Assembly (NCBI RefSeq): GCF_024498075.1
Contig: NZ_JANHOF010000001.1
Coordinates: 1,519,037 to 1,583,036 of the forward strand
Source: Paenibacillus mendelii
Lineage (GTDB): Bacteria > Bacillota > Bacilli > Paenibacillales > Paenibacillaceae
Length of the DNA stretch: 64,000 nt
Direction: 5' to 3'
The notes under the pieces are model-generated. The model saw nothing but the letters and a program-made list of their open reading frames with translations, ran no database searches and was not told the DNA's origin. Position 1 is the first letter of the stretch; each line of letters starts with the position of its first letter. Made by a program: the position numbers and the translations under genes. Positions 45,007 through 53,357 of the stretch are shown here, piece after piece.

Positions 45007-46149
45007 ATGAGAAATGCCAAAATCCCTTTATACGTCAAAATTAGGGAATACATTAAGAATCAAATTGACAGCGGAAGCCTTAAACCAGGGGATCAGGTTC
45101 CGACAGAAGCGGAGCTTATGGATAAATTTCAAGTAAGTCGCGTTACGATCACAACTGCCATTAAGCATTTGGTCGAGGAAGGTCTTGTTTACCGAATAGC
45201 CGGCAAGGGGACGTTCGTTGAGGCTTACAGTGCCGATACCCCCCGCACGGTATCGCCGGCATTGCCATCGATTTCGTTCCAGATGAACGCAATCGGGTTT
45301 ATTATGTATCCCGCACGCGACCTGTTCATGTACCGGCTGCTGCTCGGTATCGAGGAAGCTTGCAGAGATCAAGGATATGCGCTGATGGTTCGATCGTCGC
45401 TTTCCCAGAAAGACGAGATTCAAGCCATTAAAGAGCTGGTTGCCGCAGGGGTGAAGGGATTGATCATCTACCCGCTGGACGGAGAGGCATATAATGAAGC
45501 CATTCTCGAGCTTAAAGCAAATCATTTTCCATTCGTCTTAGTCGACCGCTATTTGCCTGGCATCAAGACGAACTCCGTGTACTCCGATAATTATGGCGGC
45601 GCCATGCAGGCCACGGAGCATCTGATTGCGCTTGGACACCGGAACATTGGCGTCGTCTCCTCGCCCAAATCGAAGACCTCAAGCGCCGAGGAGCGGTTTC
45701 AAGGTTATCTCGAGGCGATCCGCCTGGCCAAGATTCAAGTCCAGCCGCATCATTGGCTAACTCGCATTGATGATGAATCGCCCTTTCATGACGAGATTAC
45801 AGCCATCGAGCATATTGAAGAGTGGTTATCGGAGAATCGGGATATCACGGCCATCTTCGCCGTCCAGTCGCAGGACGCCATCTACATCTCCAAAGTCGCT
45901 GCGCAGCTTAACATACGGGTACCTGAGGATCTATCCATCATGACCTTCGATAACCCTGGAATCAGCGTATTAAACAACGCCTATTTCACCCACATGGAGC
46001 AAAACCTCGAATTAATGGGCAACCGGTCCGTCGAATTATTAATTAAAGGGATTCAGAACCCCCAGATCGCGGAGCAAATCAATATTCCCGTCACATTGAT
46101 TAATGGCCAGTCGACGCTAGAAGTGAAACGAGACGAATCCCCACTGTAG
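45007..46149 (+). CDS. GntR-type DNA-binding regulator with LacI-like ligand domain
   Basis: 380 residues. The N-terminal winged helix (IPLYVKIREYIKNQIDSGSL then VPTEAELMDKFQVSRVTITT) is GntR-type. The C-terminal periplasmic-binding-like domain (FIMYPARDLFMYRLLLGIEE, LIIYPLDGEAY, SDNYGGAMQATEHLIALGHR, MTFDNPGISVLN) is LacI-type, as in AraR/CcpB-like repressors. It probably senses a sugar and controls the divergent beta-mannosidase gene. The ATG is at 45007 with GGAGAG upstream. Confidence 0.92.
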   Translation: MRNAKIPLYVKIREYIKNQIDSGSLKPGDQVPTEAELMDKFQVSRVTITTAIKHLVEEGLVYRIAGKGTFVEAYSADTPRTVSPALPSISFQMNAIGFIMYPARDLFMYRLLLGIEEACRDQGYALMVRSSLSQKDEIQAIKELVAAGVKGLIIYPLDGEAYNEAILELKANHFPFVLVDRYLPGIKTNSVYSDNYGGAMQATEHLIALGHRNIGVVSSPKSKTSSAEERFQGYLEAIRLAKIQVQPHHWLTRIDDESPFHDEITAIEHIEEWLSENRDITAIFAVQSQDAIYISKVAAQLNIRVPEDLSIMTFDNPGISVLNNAYFTHMEQNLELMGNRSVELLIKGIQNPQIAEQINIPVTLINGQSTLEVKRDESPL

Positions 46150-46204
46150 CCCAGCCTCACTTGAGTGATTCTCGCTGCCGTCCTGTCATAGGGGCCGCAC
46201 ATTC

Positions 46205-46260
46205 GAAACAAAGAAGCCTCCGCACCACTACACAAGTGGCCACGGAGGCTTCTTTGTTTC
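46205..46260. terminator. Bidirectional terminator between convergent genes
   Basis: A perfect 18-bp inverted repeat, GAAACAAAGAAGCCTCCG (46205-46222) and CGGAGGCTTCTTTGTTTC (46243-46260), between the regulator gene and the immunity gene. It ends both units. Confidence 0.85.
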
Positions 46261-46262
46261 AT

Positions 46263-46649
46263 TTAGACCGTAAAGCCCAGCTTCTTTAACAGCTCTTGAA
46301 TCGAGCTGTTCTGGCCGAACAAGCTGTAATCAATAATGTTAAACACGCAGAACCGATGGTCGGTGAATTGATAGCATATAAAATCATTCTCGTGCAGATC
46401 GAATAGCGGCAGCAAGCTTCTGCCCGCAAAATCCACGTGAAGATAGGCTTCGGCATGAATAATCTCCTCCAGCCCTATGAATCTTAGCGGCGGTTTACCC
46501 GAGTAGACCGCCGTCCCTCCAAGCTCAAGAATACGTAACACGTCGCCGGTTGGTTGGAATCCGTATCGTTCTTCTATCATTTTCAACATCGAAGCTATCT
46601 TTTCTGCCGGCATCGGCTCTGCTTGGAGTTGCTTAAGAAGCTTTAGCAT
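46263..46649 (-). CDS. SMI1/KNR4 (SUKH)-like immunity protein
   Basis: About 128 residues, with a SUKH-type core: IEERYGFQPTGDVLRILELGGTA, FIGLEEIIHAEAYL, LLPLFDLHENDFICYQF and FNIIDYSLFGQNSSI. SUKH proteins are common immunity partners of nuclease toxins and bind them tightly. The gene overlaps the HNH toxin gene upstream by 17 bases and ends the operon. I chose ATG 46649 with GGGGAGG eight bases upstream; ATG 46655 is too near that site. The match is by pattern only. Confidence 0.75.
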   Translation of the reverse strand: MLKLLKQLQAEPMPAEKIASMLKMIEERYGFQPTGDVLRILELGGTAVYSGKPPLRFIGLEEIIHAEAYLHVDFAGRSLLPLFDLHENDFICYQFTDHRFCVFNIIDYSLFGQNSSIQELLKKLGFTV

Positions 46650-47241
46650 CGTCATAACCTCCCCCTCCATACCAATCGTTCAACGCTTCGCCGATTCGGG
46701 CAAATACACCGCCGGGAGCGTGAATGCCTTGTCTGTCATAATGGTCTTCGGCATGCAGCGGCGTTAAATTATCTGCCGAATTGTCACCACCGAACTCAAG
46801 CGGACGAATGTGATGGGCATCGTACAGATCGCCGGCGCTTCGGATTTTGATACCGTTGTTCGAATAGATGTCCTCTCCATAGGTCGGCCATTCGATGCCG
46901 GTACGCTCTTCCCATTGTTGAATGAGGGAATCCTTCATATTACGGAACTCCATTCGGTTATCAGCCACTTCATCAGGCGACACCTTCTTCCATTCCGAGA
47001 TGTCCATGTCCGGAAGGGTCTCGGGGTAAGGTGACAGATCCCGCAGCTCCTGCCCATACTGCTTGGCCAGCTCGCTCAGATCCGCCGCTTCCGTCACTTT
47101 GCCCAGCAAAGGCTTATCCGCAACCTCATAATTGGTCACGGACTCGGCTTTCATTCCCTTCACGAATTCCGGGACCGAGGAGCCCTGTGCTGACAAGCCC
47201 TCCTTGGCAACCTCTTTCAATGCCGCGACTGCCTCTATCAT
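46633..47241 (-). CDS. HNH nuclease (putative toxin)
   Basis: 202 residues. The C-terminal 60 carry an HNH/LHH-type nuclease: DAHHIRPLEFGGDNSADNLT then PLHAEDHYDRQGIHAPGG, with His143/His144, Asn158, His163, His167 and His174 in the right order. The N-terminal 90 residues have no recognised trafficking domain and no signal peptide, so how it leaves the cell (if it does) is unclear. The start overlaps the HerA-like ATPase stop (ATGA) and the end overlaps the immunity gene. Gene order toxin-then-immunity is typical of polymorphic toxin systems. Confidence 0.82.
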   Translation of the reverse strand: MIEAVAALKEVAKEGLSAQGSSVPEFVKGMKAESVTNYEVADKPLLGKVTEAADLSELAKQYGQELRDLSPYPETLPDMDISEWKKVSPDEVADNRMEFRNMKDSLIQQWEERTGIEWPTYGEDIYSNNGIKIRSAGDLYDAHHIRPLEFGGDNSADNLTPLHAEDHYDRQGIHAPGGVFARIGEALNDWYGGGGYDDAKAS

Positions 47242-50200
47242 GCGATGCCCCCCTCATTGGCATGTTCCACCCATAGAAAGTAGAACTGCTTTGATTCCTC
47301 ATTTTCCAGCGACTGCTCCCTCAAGAGGCACTGCAAAACCGCGTTCTCTACGATTTCATCCTGAAACAGCTCCGAGGCGGTACGAACAGATCGGACGGCT
47401 TGCTCATTCCACTGGGGCAGCCCTTCCGCCAATCGGGCACTTTTCAGTATGGCTCTGCCGTCATATAAGGCATACAGCGTGGAAGACAACCGTTCAAATT
47501 GTTCCTCCCGCCAGAGCTCCATCCGGCCTTCTTGCTTCCACCGGTCCATATCTTCCAGAAGGAATGCCGTTACATCTGGAGCAAGCTTCCGGCCCAATAG
47601 CCACCGCTTCATCGGATCCCAATCGACCATCGCCGGATCAATCACCGGAGCATCAGCTGTTCTTGCGGCGAGAAGGAGTCTTGTCAGGCTTCCCAGCATC
47701 CGCCGATGAAGCTGCTTGTCCGATACTGCGGCAGGGCGGTATTCGTACTTCTGACCACCTTCGAACCGATCGACGAGGCATAGTACAGGCTGCAGCCAGT
47801 TATTCTGATAGATGGCCGATACGCCCACCTTAAGCTTGGCCAGCTCGACGATCTGTTCGTCGTTCAGATTGGCTGATTTACCCACAAGCTGCCGGTCGCT
47901 CTCATCTGGCAGCCTGAGAATCAGCTTCGTATTCGTGTTGCGGATAACAGACATGTCGAGGAGGCTCGGGGACTGGTCCACGATAATGAAGCCTTCGCCA
48001 TATGTCCGCATCTCGGCGATCGCATTCGATAGCATCTCCACGGCTTTCCCTTGCAAATTGCTGCCTTCCTGCGACTGCTCCTGCGACGTGCGGCGAAGCA
48101 GATGATGCGCCTCTTCGATAACCGTCACATGCTTCAACGTTCCGTTCATCTCGTTACTGAAGACGGAACGATGCTCTTGAAGCCGCATGACCAGTACCCC
48201 CATCAGCAGCGCTTTCGTTTCCGAAGAGCCCACCCGACTCAAATCTACGATGCAGTTCTGATCGAATAATACTGTATTATCCGTCTCCTGCGCTGTGAAG
48301 ATCTGACCATTGATGCCATTGGTTAGCGATTTGACCCTGGTCATTAACGCTCCCGTGTAATTTCCTTTGACCTCCTGCGAATATTCCGATTCGCGGATAA
48401 TCTCCGGCAGGATCCCCATCAGTCCCAAGAAGGAAGGAAACACCTTGCCCCCATTGTAATTAACCGATTCCTCCAGATCCCATCCGCAGTCCAGATACGC
48501 CCGTTCAATAGCTTCCTTTAAGACGGCCGGCATCGCGGCATACATCGGCCAGCAGGCGTTGAATATTTCCACCAGCCGGTCGATATGCTCCAGCACATGT
48601 ACGCCATCCGGGAATACGAACGGATTAATCTTCAACAGCTCCGCCACGGCGGGGTTCGTTCCGAACACCCGAACATCCTTGCGTCCGCCGAACACATGCT
48701 TATACTCGCCCTTGGCCGGTTCGATGACCAGGAACCGAACCTGCTCCTTCTGCAGCTTGTCGAGAAGCTGATAAAGCGTGTTCGACTTGCCCGAGCCGGT
48801 TGAACCGGTTACGAACGTATGCATCGCGAGGCTGTCTACATCCACAGTCACTTCTGTTTCTTCAGGTGCCCCCATATGAAAAATATGGCCGAGCGAAATT
48901 CGCCTTCCGCCTGATGCGGAATCGTAGGTGACAATGTTACGTCCGAATTCCGCCGCTTCCATGACCGGCAATCCGGAAACCGATTTGAGCGGCAGCCCGA
49001 CCTGTATTGCCAGCTCGAAGCCATTGACCAACGAACCTGGCGTAATGACAGCAGCTTGCTCTTCGCGTGAACCGTTCAATTCAATGAGCGGGTGCCGAAA
49101 CTTGCTTACATATTCGATCACTTTGACCAGATTGCGCTTATTGCTGTTGTCCCATGTATTTACACAGGCACTTTCCACGGAGGAATTGTCGCCGCGCATA
49201 AGCGATTTATACGTATTCGCTGCAATTTTCGAGGTTTGCGCATCCTCTGCTATGAAATACGCGGCACAGTTCCACATCCCGAGATCTTCCGATTTCTTCA
49301 ATCGCTGCAGCTGCTCTTCAATTCGTTCAAGCAGGGTCTGCACGCTTTTATTCGCAAATTTCAACGAGAGGCTTCGGCTGCTTCCTTCTGTCACGGACTT
49401 GGAGGAGGATTCCTGCGAAGAATCCATTCGGGAGGTCCCCGTCGTCTCCCCCTCCGTCCTCGAGGTGGAATAACCGGTCGTCGAGCTCGCGCTGTCGGAG
49501 GTTGAGCTTTTTCCGCCTGTCACCCGCACGAAGGCCGATGTTAAAATATTGCGCGCATAATTCGTCGATTGATTATTCGTTGTGGTCATATTCTCGGTTG
49601 TAGCTTGCGTTTTCGATAAGCTTTGGTTGATGCTTTCCGAGAAGCCCTGCGTCAATCCTTCCGTCACGGCCGTGCTGTCATTGGCGCTGAACTGAAGGTC
49701 ACTTGCCGCAAACGGCGAGAGCTGTGTATATAAGTTTTCATAGCCCCGGCGAATCTCGTTTAAAGCGCCGTGCGGAACTGGATCCGCGACGTATAGAATG
49801 GAGAACTTATCTCCCCTCATCGCATCGATCAGCTTCTCAATGCCTTGAACGAAGTCAGCCTTGTCCTCTGATCGCAGGGAGGCAACGCCGGATACGGCAG
49901 AGATCGCGAGCGGGCTGGACTCCATCTCCGAGGTGAACACCCGCTCCATAAGCTCCTCGACTTGATTATTTCGGATGCGATTCAGCTCACTCCCCGGAAA
50001 GTTACCCTTGAACGCCTTCTCAAGCGTCTTCTGGCAGGAAGAGACGCTTCCCGGTGTGGAATCGGATTTGGTTCCGATGTAGAATTCCGTCTTCGTTCCA
50101 TCACTGGTGACAAGAACGATCAGCGCTCCTTTATTGCCCGCCAGCGCATTATAGACGCTGGATAGCTTATCAAGCACGTTCTCATTCTTGTCGTGTACAA

Positions 50201-50378
50201 CCTTGCCTATCCGCATTAAACGAGTGGTCTCGCTAACCGGGAGATGCTTGTCGCTGTCTTCCATCGGAATGATTTCAAGTCGCGCAAGGTCGGGCAAATA
50301 GCTCTTCGTTACGATATGATCTGCTCGTTCGAATGCTTGCGTAAGCTGCTGCTGCTGCCTGATATCGAGCTTGTCCAA
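47238..50378 (-). CDS. HerA/VirB4-like (DUF87) ATPase
   Basis: 1046 residues. Walker A is TFVTGSTGSGKSNTLYQLLD (about 525-532), Walker B HVTVIEEAHHLL (about 750-761), and IIVDQSPSLLDMSVIRNTNT with LRLPDESDRQLVG are the sensor and Arg-rich parts of the HerA/FtsK superfamily. The N-terminal half has a Ser/Thr/Asn-rich stretch (about 232-340) that is not typical of the family. HerA-like ATPases move DNA or proteins as ring-shaped motors. The start is TTG at 50378 with GAGGGG six bases upstream. The gene overlaps the HNH toxin start by four bases. It could act as a coupling motor for toxin or as a defence ATPase. Confidence 0.88.
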   Translation of the reverse strand: MDKLDIRQQQQLTQAFERADHIVTKSYLPDLARLEIIPMEDSDKHLPVSETTRLMRIGKVVHDKNENVLDKLSSVYNALAGNKGALIVLVTSDGTKTEFYIGTKSDSTPGSVSSCQKTLEKAFKGNFPGSELNRIRNNQVEELMERVFTSEMESSPLAISAVSGVASLRSEDKADFVQGIEKLIDAMRGDKFSILYVADPVPHGALNEIRRGYENLYTQLSPFAASDLQFSANDSTAVTEGLTQGFSESINQSLSKTQATTENMTTTNNQSTNYARNILTSAFVRVTGGKSSTSDSASSTTGYSTSRTEGETTGTSRMDSSQESSSKSVTEGSSRSLSLKFANKSVQTLLERIEEQLQRLKKSEDLGMWNCAAYFIAEDAQTSKIAANTYKSLMRGDNSSVESACVNTWDNSNKRNLVKVIEYVSKFRHPLIELNGSREEQAAVITPGSLVNGFELAIQVGLPLKSVSGLPVMEAAEFGRNIVTYDSASGGRRISLGHIFHMGAPEETEVTVDVDSLAMHTFVTGSTGSGKSNTLYQLLDKLQKEQVRFLVIEPAKGEYKHVFGGRKDVRVFGTNPAVAELLKINPFVFPDGVHVLEHIDRLVEIFNACWPMYAAMPAVLKEAIERAYLDCGWDLEESVNYNGGKVFPSFLGLMGILPEIIRESEYSQEVKGNYTGALMTRVKSLTNGINGQIFTAQETDNTVLFDQNCIVDLSRVGSSETKALLMGVLVMRLQEHRSVFSNEMNGTLKHVTVIEEAHHLLRRTSQEQSQEGSNLQGKAVEMLSNAIAEMRTYGEGFIIVDQSPSLLDMSVIRNTNTKLILRLPDESDRQLVGKSANLNDEQIVELAKLKVGVSAIYQNNWLQPVLCLVDRFEGGQKYEYRPAAVSDKQLHRRMLGSLTRLLLAARTADAPVIDPAMVDWDPMKRWLLGRKLAPDVTAFLLEDMDRWKQEGRMELWREEQFERLSSTLYALYDGRAILKSARLAEGLPQWNEQAVRSVRTASELFQDEIVENAVLQCLLREQSLENEESKQFYFLWVEHANEGGIA

Positions 50379-50460
50379 GGTCTACCCCTCCATATCTCTA
50401 TCTAGTCTTGGCGTATATGCAAGTCCATGATGGAATCGAATGCTTGCCGGTTTTTACGCG

Positions 50461-51081
50461 TTACTTCGCTTTGCGAATCAAGTAGATCGTCCCGCCGATC
50501 AATACGGCCGCGCCCGCAATCAACAGTCCTTTCTTGAAGCCGATCGCTGCTGCCCCCGCTACGGCTATCCCCGCGATAATCGCAGCGGTGCCCAGCTTTT
50601 TTGCGTTGTTATCCCCGCTCCGGCGAACCCGGCCGGCCGGACGTCCATACGAAGGTCGAGCAGATGCCGAATAGGTCTGTGAACGCGGTGCGGGACGGGA
50701 AACCGGCCTTGAAGCCTGCGGTAAGACTTGCTTCTCTTCCGTACGCGGCGAGCCCGCTTGCATCGTCTGTGGAGCGCCGAACAGCTGGCGGCCGACCTGC
50801 TTGATATGCTCCACTCGCGGCATAGAGAAATTATCCATTAAATCGGACATCACCAGTGCCCAATACTCCTTATCCCAGTGCTCGCGATCTGCGAAGGGTC
50901 TTCCGTCATGCTCATGAATAAGATCCGGGATATCCTGCCCTTGAATATAACGCAACGCTTGCGCATACTCGTTTGTCACGAAGGATGGATCTTTATGAAT
51001 AATGCTGCAAAGCTCATTATAAATTTGTATATAATTACGTGTTTTGACAGCGTTCTGTAGATAGTCGCTCGGAGTCCACAT
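50461..51081 (-). CDS. Small protein with two C-terminal membrane helices
   Basis: 206 residues. The N-terminal 100 are polar and alpha-helical (DYLQNAVKTRNYIQIYNEL), followed by a Pro/Arg/Ser-rich linker, and the last 40 form two membrane segments (AAIIAGIAVAGAAAIGF and GLLIAGAAVLIGGTIYLI). No known family is recognised. It may anchor the dynamins or the ATPase to the membrane. ATG 51081 has GGGGG nine bases upstream. It lies 14 bases after the first dynamin gene's stop and 82 bases before the ATPase start. Confidence 0.8.
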   Translation of the reverse strand: MWTPSDYLQNAVKTRNYIQIYNELCSIIHKDPSFVTNEYAQALRYIQGQDIPDLIHEHDGRPFADREHWDKEYWALVMSDLMDNFSMPRVEHIKQVGRQLFGAPQTMQAGSPRTEEKQVLPQASRPVSRPAPRSQTYSASARPSYGRPAGRVRRSGDNNAKKLGTAAIIAGIAVAGAAAIGFKKGLLIAGAAVLIGGTIYLIRKAK

Positions 51082-51095
51082 CGGGTAAATCCCCC

Positions 51096-53357
51096 TTAAA
51101 TTTCCAGAATCGCATCCAATTTGATTTGGAAGGCATGCAGCCATTCCATCTTCTGGCGATCGTTCCGGATGCGTTCTTCGAGTTGATTGTTATTTCCAGC
51201 CAGTTCCTTAAGCTCTGTCACCTTCTGCCTGATCACGAGCTCCAGCTTGTCCAGCTCCTTCAGGAAGAAGGTCTTTAGACGATCCGATTCCTCCTGCATA
51301 TGCTCTTCGGCTTTTTTCATATTTTCATAGAAATTGCCCCGGACCGGTTTGATGAATTCTTCGAATACCTTCGCTCCGTCAACGTACTCTCTGTCCTCAA
51401 ATATGTCTCTGAAATAGCCCTTTTTTTGCGGCCAAGTCCACGGCTTGTACCATCTCTTCCCCTCATTGTCGACCCACTTCTCGCCAACCTTCTCCTGCTC
51501 CGTCCGCTTGTGCTTCTCAATGAGATGGGATGCGTCCGGCATCTCGCCGAGGATGAACTTCTCGCTTCCGACATCCAGCTTGCCCAGCTTCACGGCCTTG
51601 TCCTGCATCAAGCTCTGGATGTAGCCCGAGTATTCGGCAAGCAGCTTCTCAGCCTCGGACCGCAGCCCCTCGTTAACCAATTTCTCCAGCTCCGTAATCA
51701 CATCGCTCTGCAGGTTATCGACCTTCCTGATCAGCTTCGACATCTCCTGGTCCATCTCGATCATCGTCATCTTCTCGGAGGCTTTGCCCTGCAGCATGGA
51801 ATCGATTCGGGATTTGATTTTACGTATCCGATCATTCGTGTCCTTGCTGTAAGACAACTGCTGGATCTTATGTTTGAAGCGCTCTGTTGCCTTTCCTTCG
51901 TTTAACTGCGCCTCAACCCGCTGCAGCCGCTCGTTGATCCGCTGCTTCTCCTCGCTGTTATGCTCGATTTCCTTCAGCAGCATATCCAGCATCCGCTTTT
52001 CCTCGATTTTCTTTCTGAACGTATCTACAGCGTTTTTAATTTTGGCGGTTATGGCGTATTTGTCCAAATACTCGTTGATCGCCTCCTCAATGGCGGGAAC
52101 CCCGGTATGGATCAACGCTTCGCCGTAAGTATCGCCAGCATCCTTGGCAAGGCGGGCCTTCTCTGCCAACTCCCCCTTGGCGGACTCAGGCAGCATCGCA
52201 TATTTCGTCAGATGCATCTGGGGGACGTCATTGAATAAATCGTATTCCGCCAATGTTTTCTCCTGCTTCCGGGTTAGCGCCTGCCCGCTCAGGTGAAGGC
52301 GAATGACCTTTGCCATCTCGGCAGAGATCGGGAATACATTCGGGTTATCGATACCGTATTGAGCCAGATATTGACGAATATTTCGCAGCGCCTCATCAAT
52401 GCTGTCCGCCCGCTCCGTATCATATTCGTCGATCTTGTTCACGGCGAACAGGAAGCGGTCCTTCGATTGTTTACCGCCGACCTTCATTGCTTCGGCCACG
52501 CTGCCAAGCAGAATGCTGTCGTCATTCGTTGCCAGCTGGGTGGCATTCAATACATACAGCACCATGGGCTTGGACGCATTCTTAATAATCCGGTAGGTAT
52601 GATCGCGGTGGTCTGAGTTTCTAGAATTGTTCGGTCCAGGCGTGTCTACAAGAATCAGATTGGCTTTGCGTGTTTGAATAAACGGGATATCCCCGTTCAC
52701 CTCGATATACGACACACGCTCGTCCTCATTAAATCGCTTCATCGCCTCAAGGTCTGCCGTTTGCTCCTCATAGATGACCTCTTCGTTCTGATTCAGACAT
52801 TTTGCCGTATAACCGTCCATCCCATCCTGATCTCTTATTCGGGCGATCGTGGCCGTGCAGGCTTCATTCTTGGCAGGCACGAATTCCCGTCCCAGCATCG
52901 CGTTGATCAACGTCGACTTGCCGGAGCTCATCGTGGCAATGACACTCACCTCGAATTCGGAACCCAGCGCCTTTTGGAAATTTTCCGTAATATGCGCATC
53001 TTTCAGATCCTCGAATGGCCCTGCCTGCATCTCCTCGAACAAGTTCACCAGCTCGCGGAACTTATCGTCCGTTTCCTTGGCCGGTATATGGTCCAATGTA
53101 TAGGTCACTTCCGAATGCTTAATCTGTGACAGGTAATCCTTCATATCCTCGTAATCGAGAGATGTTCCATGAAACGTGATATGTATGGCGTCGTCGTTAC
53201 ACTCTTCCTCTAGAATCGGGCCCAGCTTCTCCATCCATACCTGCAGTCTTTCGTTCTTGTAGGCATGAAGCTTGCTGTCTTCCGTCATTTCCCGGCCATT
53301 GAACGAGATGACCGAGTCTACGGTATAAGGGTTATATTTGATCGATACGTTAGCCAT
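51096..53357 (-). CDS. Dynamin-like GTPase
   Basis: 753 residues. The GTPase has the P-loop VIATMSSGKSTLINAMLGRE (about 141-149), the G2 Thr in EACTATIARI, the G3 LVDTPGPNNSRN, and RFLFAVNKIDEYD as G4. A coiled-coil stalk follows (about 470-600, KIEEKRMLDMLLKEIEHNS and on) with a hydrophobic-amphipathic paddle region, ending in another coiled coil. The N-terminal 100 residues form a small extra domain. Bacterial dynamins fuse or reshape membranes. It overlaps the next upstream gene by eight bases, so the pair is probably co-translated and may form heteromers, as in other two-gene bacterial dynamins. Confidence 0.9.
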   Translation of the reverse strand: MANVSIKYNPYTVDSVISFNGREMTEDSKLHAYKNERLQVWMEKLGPILEEECNDDAIHITFHGTSLDYEDMKDYLSQIKHSEVTYTLDHIPAKETDDKFRELVNLFEEMQAGPFEDLKDAHITENFQKALGSEFEVSVIATMSSGKSTLINAMLGREFVPAKNEACTATIARIRDQDGMDGYTAKCLNQNEEVIYEEQTADLEAMKRFNEDERVSYIEVNGDIPFIQTRKANLILVDTPGPNNSRNSDHRDHTYRIIKNASKPMVLYVLNATQLATNDDSILLGSVAEAMKVGGKQSKDRFLFAVNKIDEYDTERADSIDEALRNIRQYLAQYGIDNPNVFPISAEMAKVIRLHLSGQALTRKQEKTLAEYDLFNDVPQMHLTKYAMLPESAKGELAEKARLAKDAGDTYGEALIHTGVPAIEEAINEYLDKYAITAKIKNAVDTFRKKIEEKRMLDMLLKEIEHNSEEKQRINERLQRVEAQLNEGKATERFKHKIQQLSYSKDTNDRIRKIKSRIDSMLQGKASEKMTMIEMDQEMSKLIRKVDNLQSDVITELEKLVNEGLRSEAEKLLAEYSGYIQSLMQDKAVKLGKLDVGSEKFILGEMPDASHLIEKHKRTEQEKVGEKWVDNEGKRWYKPWTWPQKKGYFRDIFEDREYVDGAKVFEEFIKPVRGNFYENMKKAEEHMQEESDRLKTFFLKELDKLELVIRQKVTELKELAGNNNQLEERIRNDRQKMEWLHAFQIKLDAILEI

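Noticed and set aside
46633..47241. HNH protein as an ordinary homing or restriction endonuclease
   Set aside because: It overlaps a SUKH-type immunity gene and a HerA-like ATPase gene. This setting fits a toxin better than a free-standing endonuclease, although the nuclease target is unknown.
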